This document shows, piece after piece, positions 34,797 through 44,239 of a DNA stretch of 64,000 nt. The stretch lies in NCBI RefSeq assembly GCF_963973895.1, contig NZ_CAXBBF010000001.1; one strand, given 5' to 3'. The notes beneath the pieces were generated by a model. That model was not told the origin of the DNA, did not search any database, and worked only from the letters and a program-made list of their open reading frames with translations. The position numbers and the translations under genes were made by a program. Position 1 is the stretch's first letter; the number at the start of each line of letters is the position of its first letter. The DNA is from Porticoccus sp950063125. Its GTDB lineage: Bacteria; Pseudomonadota; Gammaproteobacteria; Pseudomonadales; Porticoccaceae.

Positions 34797-35036
34797 TTAC
34801 TTGTTGGATAGGGTTTTAATCAGAATATGGATATTGGATAGGGCTTCAACGTCGGAACGACCGCTCTCTATATCCTTGATATAGGCACAGGCCGCCCTTT
34901 GTGCAGTCTCCCTGGTGGGAAAAGGGCCGAGCATGCCATGGGTCTCACGAACGGCAATATACCAGGAACCATTTATGTATTCGATGCGTTCCGAACGGAA
35001 GTGGGTGGCGCTTTCCTCGCCGTGTCTGATGGTCAT
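34797..35036 (-). CDS. Small conserved protein, DUF6316-like
   Basis: A 79-residue protein with an N-terminal RSERIEYINGSWYIAVRE segment and a GPFPTRETAQRAACAYI segment. This is the pattern of short proteins, which I associate with DUF6316, in Pseudomonas and relatives; function unknown. The ATG at 35036 is chosen because AAGGAG sits six bases upstream, inside an in-frame GTG extension. No membrane helix or signal peptide is seen. It stands alone between argE and the GspE-like gene. Confidence 0.65.
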   Translation of the reverse strand: MTIRHGEESATHFRSERIEYINGSWYIAVRETHGMLGPFPTRETAQRAACAYIKDIESGRSDVEALSNIHILIKTLSNK

Positions 35037-35136
35037 GACAGACTCCTTCACCTGCTGAAAACAGGGGCAATTCCCTATTGGAAGTATGAGTCAATTTCCC
35101 CCGGAAAGCCCGGGCGAGAAAACAAATATGTTTTGT

Positions 35137-35166
35137 TTGACCGGATTCGACGATGCCTATTGATAC
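35137..35166 (+). promoter_or_regulatory. Candidate promoter of the GspE-like gene
   Basis: TTGACC (35137-35142) and TGATAC (35161-35166) are spaced by 18 bases, about 80 bases before the chosen start of the GspE/PilB-like gene. The -35 matches 5 of 6 consensus bases. The gap of about 210 bases otherwise shows no gene. Confidence 0.35.
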
Positions 35167-35246
35167 TATGCATGCGGTGATCATTGTCGCTGCAACCCTC
35201 AGCCGTCATACTCTGATCTGTGAATCGGATAAATCGGGTAAATGTT

Positions 35247-37025
35247 ATGGTGCCAGCCGCTGAGATGCCGGAGCGTCAACTGGACCTGGGTAATGTGCTC
35301 AACGATCTGGTGGCTGATGGCCTGTTGTCGCGCAGTGATGCCAATATGCTCGCCGGGGCGCAGCGCAGCCGCGAGCAGGCACTGCTGCATCCGCTGGCCT
35401 ATATCGCAGGTCAGCGTCCAGACAACCCCTTGGAACCTGGCAAGCAGCTCAATATCGATACGCTGACCCGCTGGCTGGCAGAGAAGGCCGGCCTGGACGT
35501 GGCACATATCGATCCGCTGCAGATTGATGTCGCCAGGGTCACCGAGGTGATGTCTTTTCAGTTTGCCCGCCGTCACAGTATTCTGTGTATTGGCGTCAAC
35601 GACACAGAATTGCTGATCGCGACCATGCAGCCCTTCATCACTGAGTGGATGGCAAACCTTGAACAGACCAGTCGCAAAACTATCAGGCGGGTGGTGGTCA
35701 ATCCGGTCGATCTGGCCAAGTACACCGTGGAATTCTACTCGCTGGCCAAATCGGTGTTTGGTGCGAAGGGCATTGCCGGCTCTAAGCGGTCGGGTGTCAC
35801 GAATTTTGAGCAGTTGTTACAGATCGGCTCCCTCAAGGATCCCGATGCCCAGGACCAGCACATTATCAATATTGTGGACTGGCTGCTGCAGTATGCTTTC
35901 GACCAGCGGGCCAGTGATATTCATCTGGAGCCGCGGCGGGAAAAAGGCCGGATTCGCTTTCGAATCGATGGCGTGTTGCATCAGGTCTATGACCTGCCCG
36001 ATCAGGTAATGACCGCTGTCACCAGTCGTCTGAAAATACTCGGCCGCATGAACGTAGCGGAAAAACGCCGCCCCCAGGATGGCCGGGTCAAGACCGTCAC
36101 CCCGGCGGGTGGCGAAGTGGAGCTGCGCCTGTCCACCCTGCCCACCGCTTTTGGCGAAAAACTGGTGATGCGGATTTTTGATCCCGATGTGCTGCTGCGC
36201 AGCTTTACCGATTTGGGGCTCAGTGGCGATGACCTGAAGCGCTGGGAGACCATGACCGGTAGACCCCATGGCATCGTGCTGGTCACCGGTCCCACTGGCT
36301 CGGGCAAGACCACCACCCTTTATTCGACCCTTAAAGGACTCGCCACCGAAGATGTGAACGTCAGCACTATTGAGGACCCCATTGAGATGGTCGAGGACAG
36401 CTTCAATCAGAGTCAGGTGCAGCATAAAATCGACTTCGATTTCGCCGCGGGCATTCGAACCCTGATGCGGCAGGACCCGGATATCATCATGGTGGGCGAG
36501 ATCCGGGACCTGGAGACAGCGCAGATGGCGATCCAGGCCGCCCTCACCGGACACCTTGTATTGTCAACGCTGCACACCAATGATGCGCCCTCAGCGATCA
36601 CCCGACTGCTGGACCTGGGCATTCCCGCCCACCTGATCAAGGTGACGGTCAACGGTATTATGGCCCAGCGTCTGGTGCGGACTCTCTGTCCGCACTGCAA
36701 GGAGGCGGTAACCGTTGATCCGGCAGACTGGGAGTCGCTGGTGCGCCCCTGGAAAGTCAAATCACCGGCGACCATCTACCGCCCGGCAGGTTGTCTGGAG
36801 TGCCGAAATACCGGTTATCTCGGGCGGCAGGGTGTCTACGAGATTCTGCCGTTGACGGAAACCATCAAACCACTGATCACCTCGGACACCAATATTTCCG
36901 CACTGCGTCTGCAGGCCATGAAAGAGGGGATGAGAACGTTGCGTCTCAGTGGTGCGCAGAAAGTGGGTGCGGGGTCTACCTCGGTGGAAGAGGTGATGCG
37001 CGTGGCCCCTGAATCGGGTGGATAG
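35247..37025 (+). CDS. Orphan GspE/PilB-type secretion ATPase
   Basis: The 592-residue protein has the N-terminal GspE/MshEN-like domain (about 10-150), the N2 domain with ASDIHLEPRREKGRIRFRIDG, Walker A GPTGSGKTTT, the Asp box IEDPIEM and Walker B DPDIIMVGEIRD. A tetracysteine zinc site (CPHC and CLEC) follows. These are the features of type II secretion and type IV pilus assembly ATPases. No pilin, platform or secretin gene is nearby. The start is uncertain: GTG 35220, ATG 35247 and ATG 35265 are all in frame, with only weak ribosome binding sites. Confidence 0.85.
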   Translation: MVPAAEMPERQLDLGNVLNDLVADGLLSRSDANMLAGAQRSREQALLHPLAYIAGQRPDNPLEPGKQLNIDTLTRWLAEKAGLDVAHIDPLQIDVARVTEVMSFQFARRHSILCIGVNDTELLIATMQPFITEWMANLEQTSRKTIRRVVVNPVDLAKYTVEFYSLAKSVFGAKGIAGSKRSGVTNFEQLLQIGSLKDPDAQDQHIINIVDWLLQYAFDQRASDIHLEPRREKGRIRFRIDGVLHQVYDLPDQVMTAVTSRLKILGRMNVAEKRRPQDGRVKTVTPAGGEVELRLSTLPTAFGEKLVMRIFDPDVLLRSFTDLGLSGDDLKRWETMTGRPHGIVLVTGPTGSGKTTTLYSTLKGLATEDVNVSTIEDPIEMVEDSFNQSQVQHKIDFDFAAGIRTLMRQDPDIIMVGEIRDLETAQMAIQAALTGHLVLSTLHTNDAPSAITRLLDLGIPAHLIKVTVNGIMAQRLVRTLCPHCKEAVTVDPADWESLVRPWKVKSPATIYRPAGCLECRNTGYLGRQGVYEILPLTETIKPLITSDTNISALRLQAMKEGMRTLRLSGAQKVGAGSTSVEEVMRVAPESGG

Positions 37026-37097
37026 ACCATCCCCGATGGCTGCCATGTCTGTGTCAATGCCAACCCTATTATCCTGTCGAATCGAGAAAGCCGCGTT

Positions 37098-40004
37098 ATG
37101 TTGAAAAGCCCCGAAGAACTACCGCCAGTCCTGCAGGAGCAATGGGTGCTGCGCAGGAATTACTTTACGGGACGGGCCACCGCTGGGCAGCAAGAATGGC
37201 TGGCCTCGTTACTCGAGGGCGGGACAATGGCGCGACAGCTGCCACTGGTCTGGGCCTGCAGTGAATACGTTGCCGCCACCTGTGCCGGCCAGCCGACCCT
37301 GTTCCAGCAGTTGGTGGAATCCGGCGATCTCGAGGCCAGCTATTCCGATACTGCGCTGGAGGAGCGCCTCGCCCTGTGGCTCAGTGATATCAACAGTGAA
37401 GATGAGCTTCTCAAAGTATTGCGCCAGTTCCGTACGCGGGAAATGGTGCGCATTATCTGGCGGGATCTCACCCGATCAGCTGAGTTGGAGGAGACCACTG
37501 CAGACATGTCCCGGTTGGCCGAAACCTGCCTGCAGGGTGCGCTGGATTTTCTATATCCCCGGGCATGCGCTGAATGGGGCACCCCGGTTGATGCAGGCGG
37601 TGAGCCCCAACAGCTGGTGATTCTGGGTATGGGCAAGCTGGGTGCCTGCGAGCTGAACGTGTCTTCCGACATCGACCTGATTTTTACTTACCCCGAAGCC
37701 GGCGAGACCTGCGGCGGCCGCCGTAGCCTGAGCAATCAAGAGTTTTTTATTCGTCTCGGCCAGTGGCTGATCAAGGCGCTGGATACCCCCACCGCCGACG
37801 GCTTTGTTTTCCGTGTGGATATGCGTTTACGACCCTACGGCCAGAGTGGTGCGCTGGTGCTCAATTTCGATGCCATGGAAGAGTACTACCAGACCCAGGG
37901 GCGGGACTGGGAGCGCTATGCCATGATCAAAGCGCGAGTGGTAGCCGGCGATCGGGCGGCGGGCAGCCGGCTTATGGCGATGTTGCGACCCTTTACCTAC
38001 CGCAAGTACCTCGACTTCAGTGCCTTTGAATCCCTGCGGGGTATGAAGGCGATGATCAACAGAGAAGTGCAGCGAAAGGGCCTGGTGAGTGATGTCAAGC
38101 GAGGTGCCGGCGGTATACGCGAGGTGGAATTTGTCGCCCAGGCCTTCCAGATTATTCGTGGGGGCCGCGACCGGCGGTTCCAGACACCACCGCTGAAAGA
38201 GGTGCTGGAGCTGTTGGGGCAGGAGGGATTGCTGCCGCTCGAAGACACCAAAAGACTCTACCGGGGTTACCGGTTTCTGCGCAATGTGGAGCATGTGCTG
38301 CAGGGGTGGCAGGACAAGCAGACCCAGTCATTACCTAGTGATGAGCTCGGCCAATGCCGGGTCGCTTACCTGATGGGTTGTGCCAGCTGGGACCAGTTTC
38401 TGGAACAGCTGGACGAATATCGCCAGTTTATTCACCAGCTGTTTGAAGACGTGGTTGCCGAACAGCATCAGGGTGATGGCGGTGATAACGCGCCTGAGGC
38501 GCATCCGTTGGCGGAGCAGGTTTGGCAGGCTGTCGATGGCGATGAGTTAATGCCCGAAGAGCTCGAGACCATGGGCTACGATCTGCCTGAAAAGGCAGCG
38601 GAGATGATCAACACGCTGCGCGGCAACCGGTCGGTGCAATCCATGGCCAATGATACCCGCGGTCGCCTGGACAGGTTGATGCCTCAAGTGATCAGCACTT
38701 GCGGACAATGGGATAATGCCACCGAAACCCTTGGGCGGGTACTAAAACTGGTGGAAGCCGTTGCCCGCCGCAGCGCCTATCTGTTGCTGTTGAAGGAAAA
38801 CCCGGCGGCGTTGCAAAGCACCGTCAAGCTCTTTTCCGGCAGTTCCTGGGTGGCAGACCAACTGGTTCGCTATCCGGCACTTCTCGATGAGTTGCTGGAC
38901 AGCCGAACATTGTTTTCGCTGCCGGAAAAATCAACCCTTGAGGACGAGCTGCACCAGCAATTGCTCCGTGTGCCCACCGATGACCTGGAATCCCAGATGG
39001 AAGTGCTGCGCTATTTTCAGCAGTCACACAGCCTGCGGGTGGCTGCCTGTGAGCTGGAAGAAATCTTGCCCTTGATGAAAGTGAGTGATTATCTGACCTG
39101 GCTGGCGGAAGCGATTCTGAGCCATGTGCTGCAATTAGCCTGGAGCCAACTGGTGGAGCGGCATGGCTACCCGAAAACAGCAGAGGGGGAAACGGCGGGA
39201 TTTTTGATTGTCGGTTACGGTAAGCTCGGTGGCATTGAACTGGGGCACGGTTCTGACCTCGACCTGGTCTTCCTTCACGACGCCGATGCGGCCGCTGCCA
39301 CTGACGGCGTACACCCATTGGACAGTGCGACTTTTTTTGCCCGGTTGGGGCAGCGCATTGTGCATATTCTCACCGCCAAAACGTCCTCCGGCGACCTCTA
39401 TGAAGTGGATATGCGGCTGAGGCCCTCCGGTAGCTCCGGCATGCTGGTTTCTTCCCTGACAGCCTTTGAAAAGTACCAGTTGGGCGAGGCCTGGACCTGG
39501 GAGCACCAGGCGCTGGTGCGCGCCAGACCTGTGGCCGGGTCCGAAAAGCTGGTTCGAGCCTTTGCCGAGATTCGTCAGCGAGTGCTGGTGCTGCCGCGGC
39601 AAAGAGACAAGCTGATAGCTGATGTACTCGAGATGCGCGGTAGAATGAAAAAACACCTAGCCAGTGGCAAAGCGGATCAGGACCGGGTATTCCACCTGAA
39701 GCACGACCCGGGAGGTATCGTCGACATCGAATTTATGGTTCAATTTGCGGTCTTGGCTTGGTCCCATGATATTCCCGATTTGACTCGCTGGAGCGATAAT
39801 ATCCGTATCCTCGAATGCCTTGAGGAAAGCGGTGTCCTGTCAGTTGAAGATGTGGACATTTTGACCAGCGCCTACAAAAATTACCGATCTGCCGGACATC
39901 GGCTTCAGCTGCAACAGGCGGAGCTTGTCGTCAGTGCGGCAGAGTTTGCAGCGCAACGGCAACAGGTGGTGGCTCTCTGGCACCGGTTGCTCGGAGAAGA
40001 ATAA
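37098..40004 (+). CDS. glnE: Glutamine synthetase adenylyltransferase/adenylyl-removing enzyme
   Basis: GlnE adds and removes AMP on glutamine synthetase in response to PII. The 968-residue protein has two nucleotidyltransferase domains: the N-terminal deadenylylase with GMGKLGACELNVSSDIDLIF (about residue 176) and the C-terminal adenylyltransferase with GYGKLGGIELGHGSDLDLVF (about 708). Both DxD metal motifs are intact, and the length is normal. It precedes ilvE, as in Pseudomonas. Confidence 0.97.
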   Translation: MLKSPEELPPVLQEQWVLRRNYFTGRATAGQQEWLASLLEGGTMARQLPLVWACSEYVAATCAGQPTLFQQLVESGDLEASYSDTALEERLALWLSDINSEDELLKVLRQFRTREMVRIIWRDLTRSAELEETTADMSRLAETCLQGALDFLYPRACAEWGTPVDAGGEPQQLVILGMGKLGACELNVSSDIDLIFTYPEAGETCGGRRSLSNQEFFIRLGQWLIKALDTPTADGFVFRVDMRLRPYGQSGALVLNFDAMEEYYQTQGRDWERYAMIKARVVAGDRAAGSRLMAMLRPFTYRKYLDFSAFESLRGMKAMINREVQRKGLVSDVKRGAGGIREVEFVAQAFQIIRGGRDRRFQTPPLKEVLELLGQEGLLPLEDTKRLYRGYRFLRNVEHVLQGWQDKQTQSLPSDELGQCRVAYLMGCASWDQFLEQLDEYRQFIHQLFEDVVAEQHQGDGGDNAPEAHPLAEQVWQAVDGDELMPEELETMGYDLPEKAAEMINTLRGNRSVQSMANDTRGRLDRLMPQVISTCGQWDNATETLGRVLKLVEAVARRSAYLLLLKENPAALQSTVKLFSGSSWVADQLVRYPALLDELLDSRTLFSLPEKSTLEDELHQQLLRVPTDDLESQMEVLRYFQQSHSLRVAACELEEILPLMKVSDYLTWLAEAILSHVLQLAWSQLVERHGYPKTAEGETAGFLIVGYGKLGGIELGHGSDLDLVFLHDADAAAATDGVHPLDSATFFARLGQRIVHILTAKTSSGDLYEVDMRLRPSGSSGMLVSSLTAFEKYQLGEAWTWEHQALVRARPVAGSEKLVRAFAEIRQRVLVLPRQRDKLIADVLEMRGRMKKHLASGKADQDRVFHLKHDPGGIVDIEFMVQFAVLAWSHDIPDLTRWSDNIRILECLEESGVLSVEDVDILTSAYKNYRSAGHRLQLQQAELVVSAAEFAAQRQQVVALWHRLLGEE

Positions 40005-40054
40005 ATATCTGACCAGTGGTTCTTTCGGTCAGCCTGAATTTTTAGGAGATACCC

Positions 40055-40984
40055 ATGTCATTTGCAGATCGCGATGGCTATATCTGGTTTGACGGTGAAA
40101 TGGTTCCCTGGCGTGAAGCCAAGGTTCACGTACTGACCCACACGTTGCATTACGGCATGGGCGTCTTTGAGGGTGTGCGCGCCTACCAGACACCGGATCG
40201 CGGCGCGGCCATTTTCAGACTCAAGGATCATACGGACCGACTGTTCAATTCCGCTAAGATCATGGGCATGAAAATGCCCTTCAGCAGGGATCAACTGAAT
40301 GCAGCGCAGAAACAGGTGGTGCTGGAGAACGACCTGCACGAAGCCTACCTGAGACCGATGGCCTTTCTGGGCTCCGAAGGCATGGGGTTGCGGGCTGACT
40401 CCCTGCAGACCCACGTGATTGTCGCCGCCTGGACCTGGCCTTCCTACATGAGTCCGGAATCCCTGGAAAAGGGTATCCGCATTCGCACGTCGTCCTTCAC
40501 CCGCCACCATGTCAACATTGCCATGACCAAGGCCAAAGCCAACGGCAACTACATCAATTCCATGCTGGCCCTGCGGGAAGCGCTGGATTGTGGTTGTGAA
40601 GAGGCTTTGCTGCTGGACCCGGAAGGGTATGTCGCCGAGGGCAGTGGTGAGAACGTCTTCATTGTTCGCGACAATGTGCTCTATACACCGGAACTGACCT
40701 CCTGCCTCGACGGTATTACCCGAAAAACAGTCATGCAACTGGCCGGAGAAGCCGGCTACCGGGTAGTGGAAAAGCGGATCACTCGCGACGAGGTCTATAT
40801 TGCCGATGAAGCATTTTTCACAGGCACTGCGGCCGAGGTGTTGCCCATCCGAGAGCTGGATGGCCGCACCATTGGCGAAGGCGCACGGGGTCCCATCACC
40901 GGGCAGTTGCAGTCACAGTACTTTGATCTGGTGCGCGGCCTTCGCGGCGAGCATCAGGAGTGGCTTGCGCCGGTGGGGCAGTAA
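40055..40984 (+). CDS. ilvE: Branched-chain amino acid aminotransferase
   Basis: IlvE makes the last step of leucine, isoleucine and valine synthesis with pyridoxal phosphate. The 309-residue class IV aminotransferase has HTLHYGMGVFEGVRAY, the PLP-binding Lys in MTKAKANGNY and EGSGENVFIV. An AGGAG lies eight bases before the ATG. It leads directly into the LPS core genes, the same junction as in P. aeruginosa. Confidence 0.97.
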   Translation: MSFADRDGYIWFDGEMVPWREAKVHVLTHTLHYGMGVFEGVRAYQTPDRGAAIFRLKDHTDRLFNSAKIMGMKMPFSRDQLNAAQKQVVLENDLHEAYLRPMAFLGSEGMGLRADSLQTHVIVAAWTWPSYMSPESLEKGIRIRTSSFTRHHVNIAMTKAKANGNYINSMLALREALDCGCEEALLLDPEGYVAEGSGENVFIVRDNVLYTPELTSCLDGITRKTVMQLAGEAGYRVVEKRITRDEVYIADEAFFTGTAAEVLPIRELDGRTIGEGARGPITGQLQSQYFDLVRGLRGEHQEWLAPVGQ

Positions 40985-41007
40985 GCCCGGATCCGCCGGG
41001 ACATTGC

Positions 41008-42045
41008 ATGGCATCGGGTAAAAAAATTCTCATCATCGGTCCCTCGTGGATAGGGGACATGGTGATGGCGCAGTCCCTGTTTATTCTTATCAAACAGCAG
41101 TTTCCGGACGCTCGGATTCATGTGCTGGCTCCGGCCTGGAGTCGGCCATTGCTGGCGCGTATGCCCGAGGTGGAGCGGGCGATTGATATGCCCGTTGGGC
41201 ACGGCAGCCTGATGTGGTCGGTGCGCCGTCGGATTGCTCGGGAGTTGCGCGCCGAAGGTTACAGCCAGGCCATTGTGTTACCAAATTCCCTCAAGTCAGC
41301 GCTGATTCCCTGGCTGGCCAGAATTCCTCTCCGGACTGGCTGGAAAGGGGAAATGCGCTATCTGCTGTTGAACGATCTCCGTCATCTGGACAAGCAGCAG
41401 TATCCCCTGATGGTGCAGCGTTTTGATGCCCTGGCATTGCCGGAGGGCGCCGTGCTGCCGACCTCGTTGCCGGCTCCCGACCTGCATGCGAAAACAGACC
41501 GGGTTCCGGCACTGCGCCAACAGTTTGGCCTTCAGACCAATCAAAACATTCTGGCACTCTGTCCCGGAGCCGAGTTCGGCCCGGCCAAGCGCTGGCCGGA
41601 GCAGCATTACACGACCGTGGCTGGCCACCAGATTGCCAGGGGCTGGCAGGTCTGGTTGCTGGGCTCGGAAAAAGACCGCCCGGTGGCGCAGGCCATTATC
41701 GATGGTTTGCCTGAGCAGCAGCGAGGCCAATGCCATAACCTGGCGGGCAAAACCAGCCTGGATGAGGCGATCGACCTGATGTCGGTCGTTGATGCCGTGG
41801 TGAGCAATGATTCCGGGTTGATGCACATAGCCGCCGCCCTGAACCGTCCGCTGGTGGTGGTTTATGGTTCCACCTCGCCCGCCTTTACGCCGCCGCTCAA
41901 TGATGAGGTGGCGATTTTGTCTATTCCCGTGGATTGTGGGCCGTGCTTCAAGCGCGAATGCCCGCTGGGACACCTCAAGTGTCTCAGGGAGCTATACCCG
42001 GAACGGGTGACGGCGGCTCTCGATCGACTGGTGCCTGCACCATGA
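41008..42045 (+). CDS. waaF: ADP-heptose:LPS heptosyltransferase II
   Basis: WaaF adds the second heptose of the inner core at the cytoplasmic face. The 345-residue GT9 protein starts ASGKKILIIGPSWIGDMVMAQSLF, the family N-terminus, so the ATG at 41008 is preferred over the longer open frame. The GT9 signatures FGPAKRWP and NDSGLMHIAAALNRPLVVVYGSTSP are present. It overlaps waaC by four bases (ATGA). Confidence 0.95.
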   Translation: MASGKKILIIGPSWIGDMVMAQSLFILIKQQFPDARIHVLAPAWSRPLLARMPEVERAIDMPVGHGSLMWSVRRRIARELRAEGYSQAIVLPNSLKSALIPWLARIPLRTGWKGEMRYLLLNDLRHLDKQQYPLMVQRFDALALPEGAVLPTSLPAPDLHAKTDRVPALRQQFGLQTNQNILALCPGAEFGPAKRWPEQHYTTVAGHQIARGWQVWLLGSEKDRPVAQAIIDGLPEQQRGQCHNLAGKTSLDEAIDLMSVVDAVVSNDSGLMHIAAALNRPLVVVYGSTSPAFTPPLNDEVAILSIPVDCGPCFKRECPLGHLKCLRELYPERVTAALDRLVPAP

Positions 42046-43106
42046 CGTCGATACTGCTGATTAAAACCTCGTCCCTGGGTGATGTGATCCACAGTTTGCC
42101 GGCGCTCACCGATGCAGCCGCCGCCATCCCCGGCATCCGTTTTGACTGGGTGGTGGAGGAGTCCTTTGTGGAGGTGCCGGCCTGGCACCCGGCGGTTGAT
42201 CGGGTGATTCCGGTTGCTCTGCGGCGCTGGCGAAAACACCCGTTGCAGGCACGACGCAGCGGTGAGTGGACCGAGTTCAAAAGCCGTATAGCCGAGCGCT
42301 CCTACGACGCGGTGATCGATGCCCAGGGCCTGTTGAAGAGCGCGTGGCTGACCTGTTATGCGAAAGGCCCAAGATTTGGTCTGGACCGGCAGTCGGCAAG
42401 AGAATCGCTGGCGGCACTGTTTTACCACCAGCCCATTGCCGTACCGAGAGGCCAGCATGCGGTCGAGCGGGTGCGGCAACTATTTTCGGCGGCGCTGGGT
42501 TACGCCATGCCTGCGAGTCTCGGTGACTACGGTCTGGATCGTCAGGCCCTGGCTGGGCCCCCCTCGGGTCAGCCCCAGGTGCTGTTTTTTCATGGCACTA
42601 CCTGGTCCAGCAAGCACTGGCCCGAGTTGTATTGGCGAGAGCTGGCTGAAAAGCTGGTCGAGCGTGAAATCGGGGTTCAGCTGCCCTGGGGCAACGCCGA
42701 GGAAAAGGCCCGGGCAGAACGAATTGCCGAGGGCCTTCTGCGGGTGCAGGTGCTGCCCTCATTATCCCTGGCCGACATGGCCGGCGTAGTGGCGGGAGCG
42801 CAGGCCTGCGTCGCCGTTGATACAGGTTTGGGGCACCTCGCCGCGGCGCTCGATGTGCCCTGTCTGTCGCTGTTTGGCCCCACTGATTCGGCGCTTACCG
42901 GCGCTTATGGTCCCTCGCAAGTCCATCTCGCCAGCGACTTCCCCTGTGCGCCCTGTTTGCAGAAAACCTGCCAATACCGTCCCACCGCCGAAGAGGCTCG
43001 ACAATTCGACCTGCAGCGCGAGCAACCGCTATGCTTTACCCGTGTGGCCCCCGACAATGTATTTGAGCGCCTGCAGAAGCTGCTGGCGGACCATGGAGCG
43101 ATTTGA
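42042..43106 (+). CDS. waaC: LPS heptosyltransferase I
   Basis: WaaC adds the first heptose to Kdo-lipid A. The 354-residue GT9 protein begins TSILLIKTSSLGDVIHSLPAL, a characteristic WaaC start; the frame is open for 36 more codons inside waaF, which is not used. The donor-binding VDTGLGHLAAALDVPCLSLFGPT and the Cys-rich CAPCLQKTCQY segment follow. It overlaps the stop and start codons of both neighbours. Confidence 0.95.
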   Translation: MTSILLIKTSSLGDVIHSLPALTDAAAAIPGIRFDWVVEESFVEVPAWHPAVDRVIPVALRRWRKHPLQARRSGEWTEFKSRIAERSYDAVIDAQGLLKSAWLTCYAKGPRFGLDRQSARESLAALFYHQPIAVPRGQHAVERVRQLFSAALGYAMPASLGDYGLDRQALAGPPSGQPQVLFFHGTTWSSKHWPELYWRELAEKLVEREIGVQLPWGNAEEKARAERIAEGLLRVQVLPSLSLADMAGVVAGAQACVAVDTGLGHLAAALDVPCLSLFGPTDSALTGAYGPSQVHLASDFPCAPCLQKTCQYRPTAEEARQFDLQREQPLCFTRVAPDNVFERLQKLLADHGAI

Positions 43107-44239
43107 TGCAACTGGCGTTTTTACTCTACAAATATTTTCCGTTTGGCGGTTTGCAGCGGGATCTGGTCAGGATTGCGCAAACCTGTCAGCAGCGCGGACA
43201 TCGCATCAGGATTTATACGCTGAGTTGGCAGGGGGATGTGCCGGAGGGATTTGAGGTGGTAACAGTGCCGGTGCGGTCCTGGCTCAATCATCGCCGCTAT
43301 AAAAAGTTTACCCGCTGGGTTGAAGCCGACATGCACAGGCGACCGGTCGATCGGGTGGTCGGCTTCAACAAGATGCCCGGCCTGGATGTCTATTACGCAG
43401 CGGACCCCTGTTTCGAGGACAAATCCCGCCGACTGCGAAAGCCGTGGTATCGCTACAGTCCCCGCTATCGGCATTTCTCCGCCTATGAAAAGGCGGTTTT
43501 CTCCCCTGCGGCAAAAACCGAATTGTTGATGATCTCTGCTACCCAGCAGGCTTTGTTCAAACAGTATTACGCCACACCCGAGCACCGTTTCCATCTGTTG
43601 CCGCCGGGTATTTCCCCCGATCGCCGGGCCCCGGCCAATGCCGCCGAGTTGCGGGTTGCCGCCCGCCAGAAACTGGGTGCAGAATTCGCCCTGCCAGCCG
43701 ATGGGCTGTTGCTGGTTCAGATAGGCTCAGACTTTGAACGCAAAGGGCTCGATCGCAGTATTCACGCCCTGGCGGCGCTGCCCGAAACGCTGCGCACCCG
43801 CACCCGGTTGGTGGCGCTGGGCTCTGACGATCCTGCGAAAATGCAGGGCTTGGCGGATCAGCTGGGCGTCGGGAAGCAGGTCTTTATGCCCGGCGGCCGG
43901 GCCGATGTCCCGGATTTTCTATTGGCGGCAGACCTGCTGCTGCATCCGGCCCGCCACGAAAATACCGGTACCGTACTGCTGGAAGCTTTAGTGGCCGGCC
44001 TGCCTCTGCTGGTGACCGAAGTTTGTGGTTATGCCCATTATGTACTCGATGCGGACTGTGGTCGTGTGGCTACCCAGCCGTTCGATCAGTCGGCCTTCAA
44101 CCGTCTGCTTGAGGAGATGCTGGCCAGTGACGAGGATCGCGCACGCTGGCACGACAATGCCCTGCGGTTTGCCGACGAGACCGATTTATACAGTATGCCC
44201 GAGCGCGCGGCGGACGTTATTCTGGGGAGCACAGCTTGA
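43106..44239 (+). CDS. waaG: LPS core glucosyltransferase WaaG
   Basis: WaaG adds the first outer-core hexose to heptose II. The 377-residue GT4 protein begins MQLAFLLYKYFPFGGLQRD, the WaaG N-terminus, and has FNKMPGLDVYYAADPCF, the GSDFERKGLDR donor-site Lys, and the ExxxxxxxE motif in HENTGTVLLEALVAGLPLL. The ATG at 43106 shares its A with the waaC stop. Confidence 0.94.
   Translation: MQLAFLLYKYFPFGGLQRDLVRIAQTCQQRGHRIRIYTLSWQGDVPEGFEVVTVPVRSWLNHRRYKKFTRWVEADMHRRPVDRVVGFNKMPGLDVYYAADPCFEDKSRRLRKPWYRYSPRYRHFSAYEKAVFSPAAKTELLMISATQQALFKQYYATPEHRFHLLPPGISPDRRAPANAAELRVAARQKLGAEFALPADGLLLVQIGSDFERKGLDRSIHALAALPETLRTRTRLVALGSDDPAKMQGLADQLGVGKQVFMPGGRADVPDFLLAADLLLHPARHENTGTVLLEALVAGLPLLVTEVCGYAHYVLDADCGRVATQPFDQSAFNRLLEEMLASDEDRARWHDNALRFADETDLYSMPERAADVILGSTA

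Noticed and set aside
40009..40038. CTGACC/GGTCAG hairpin between glnE and ilvE as a terminator
   Set aside because: The loop is 12 bases and the T run is separated from the stem, so termination is doubtful.
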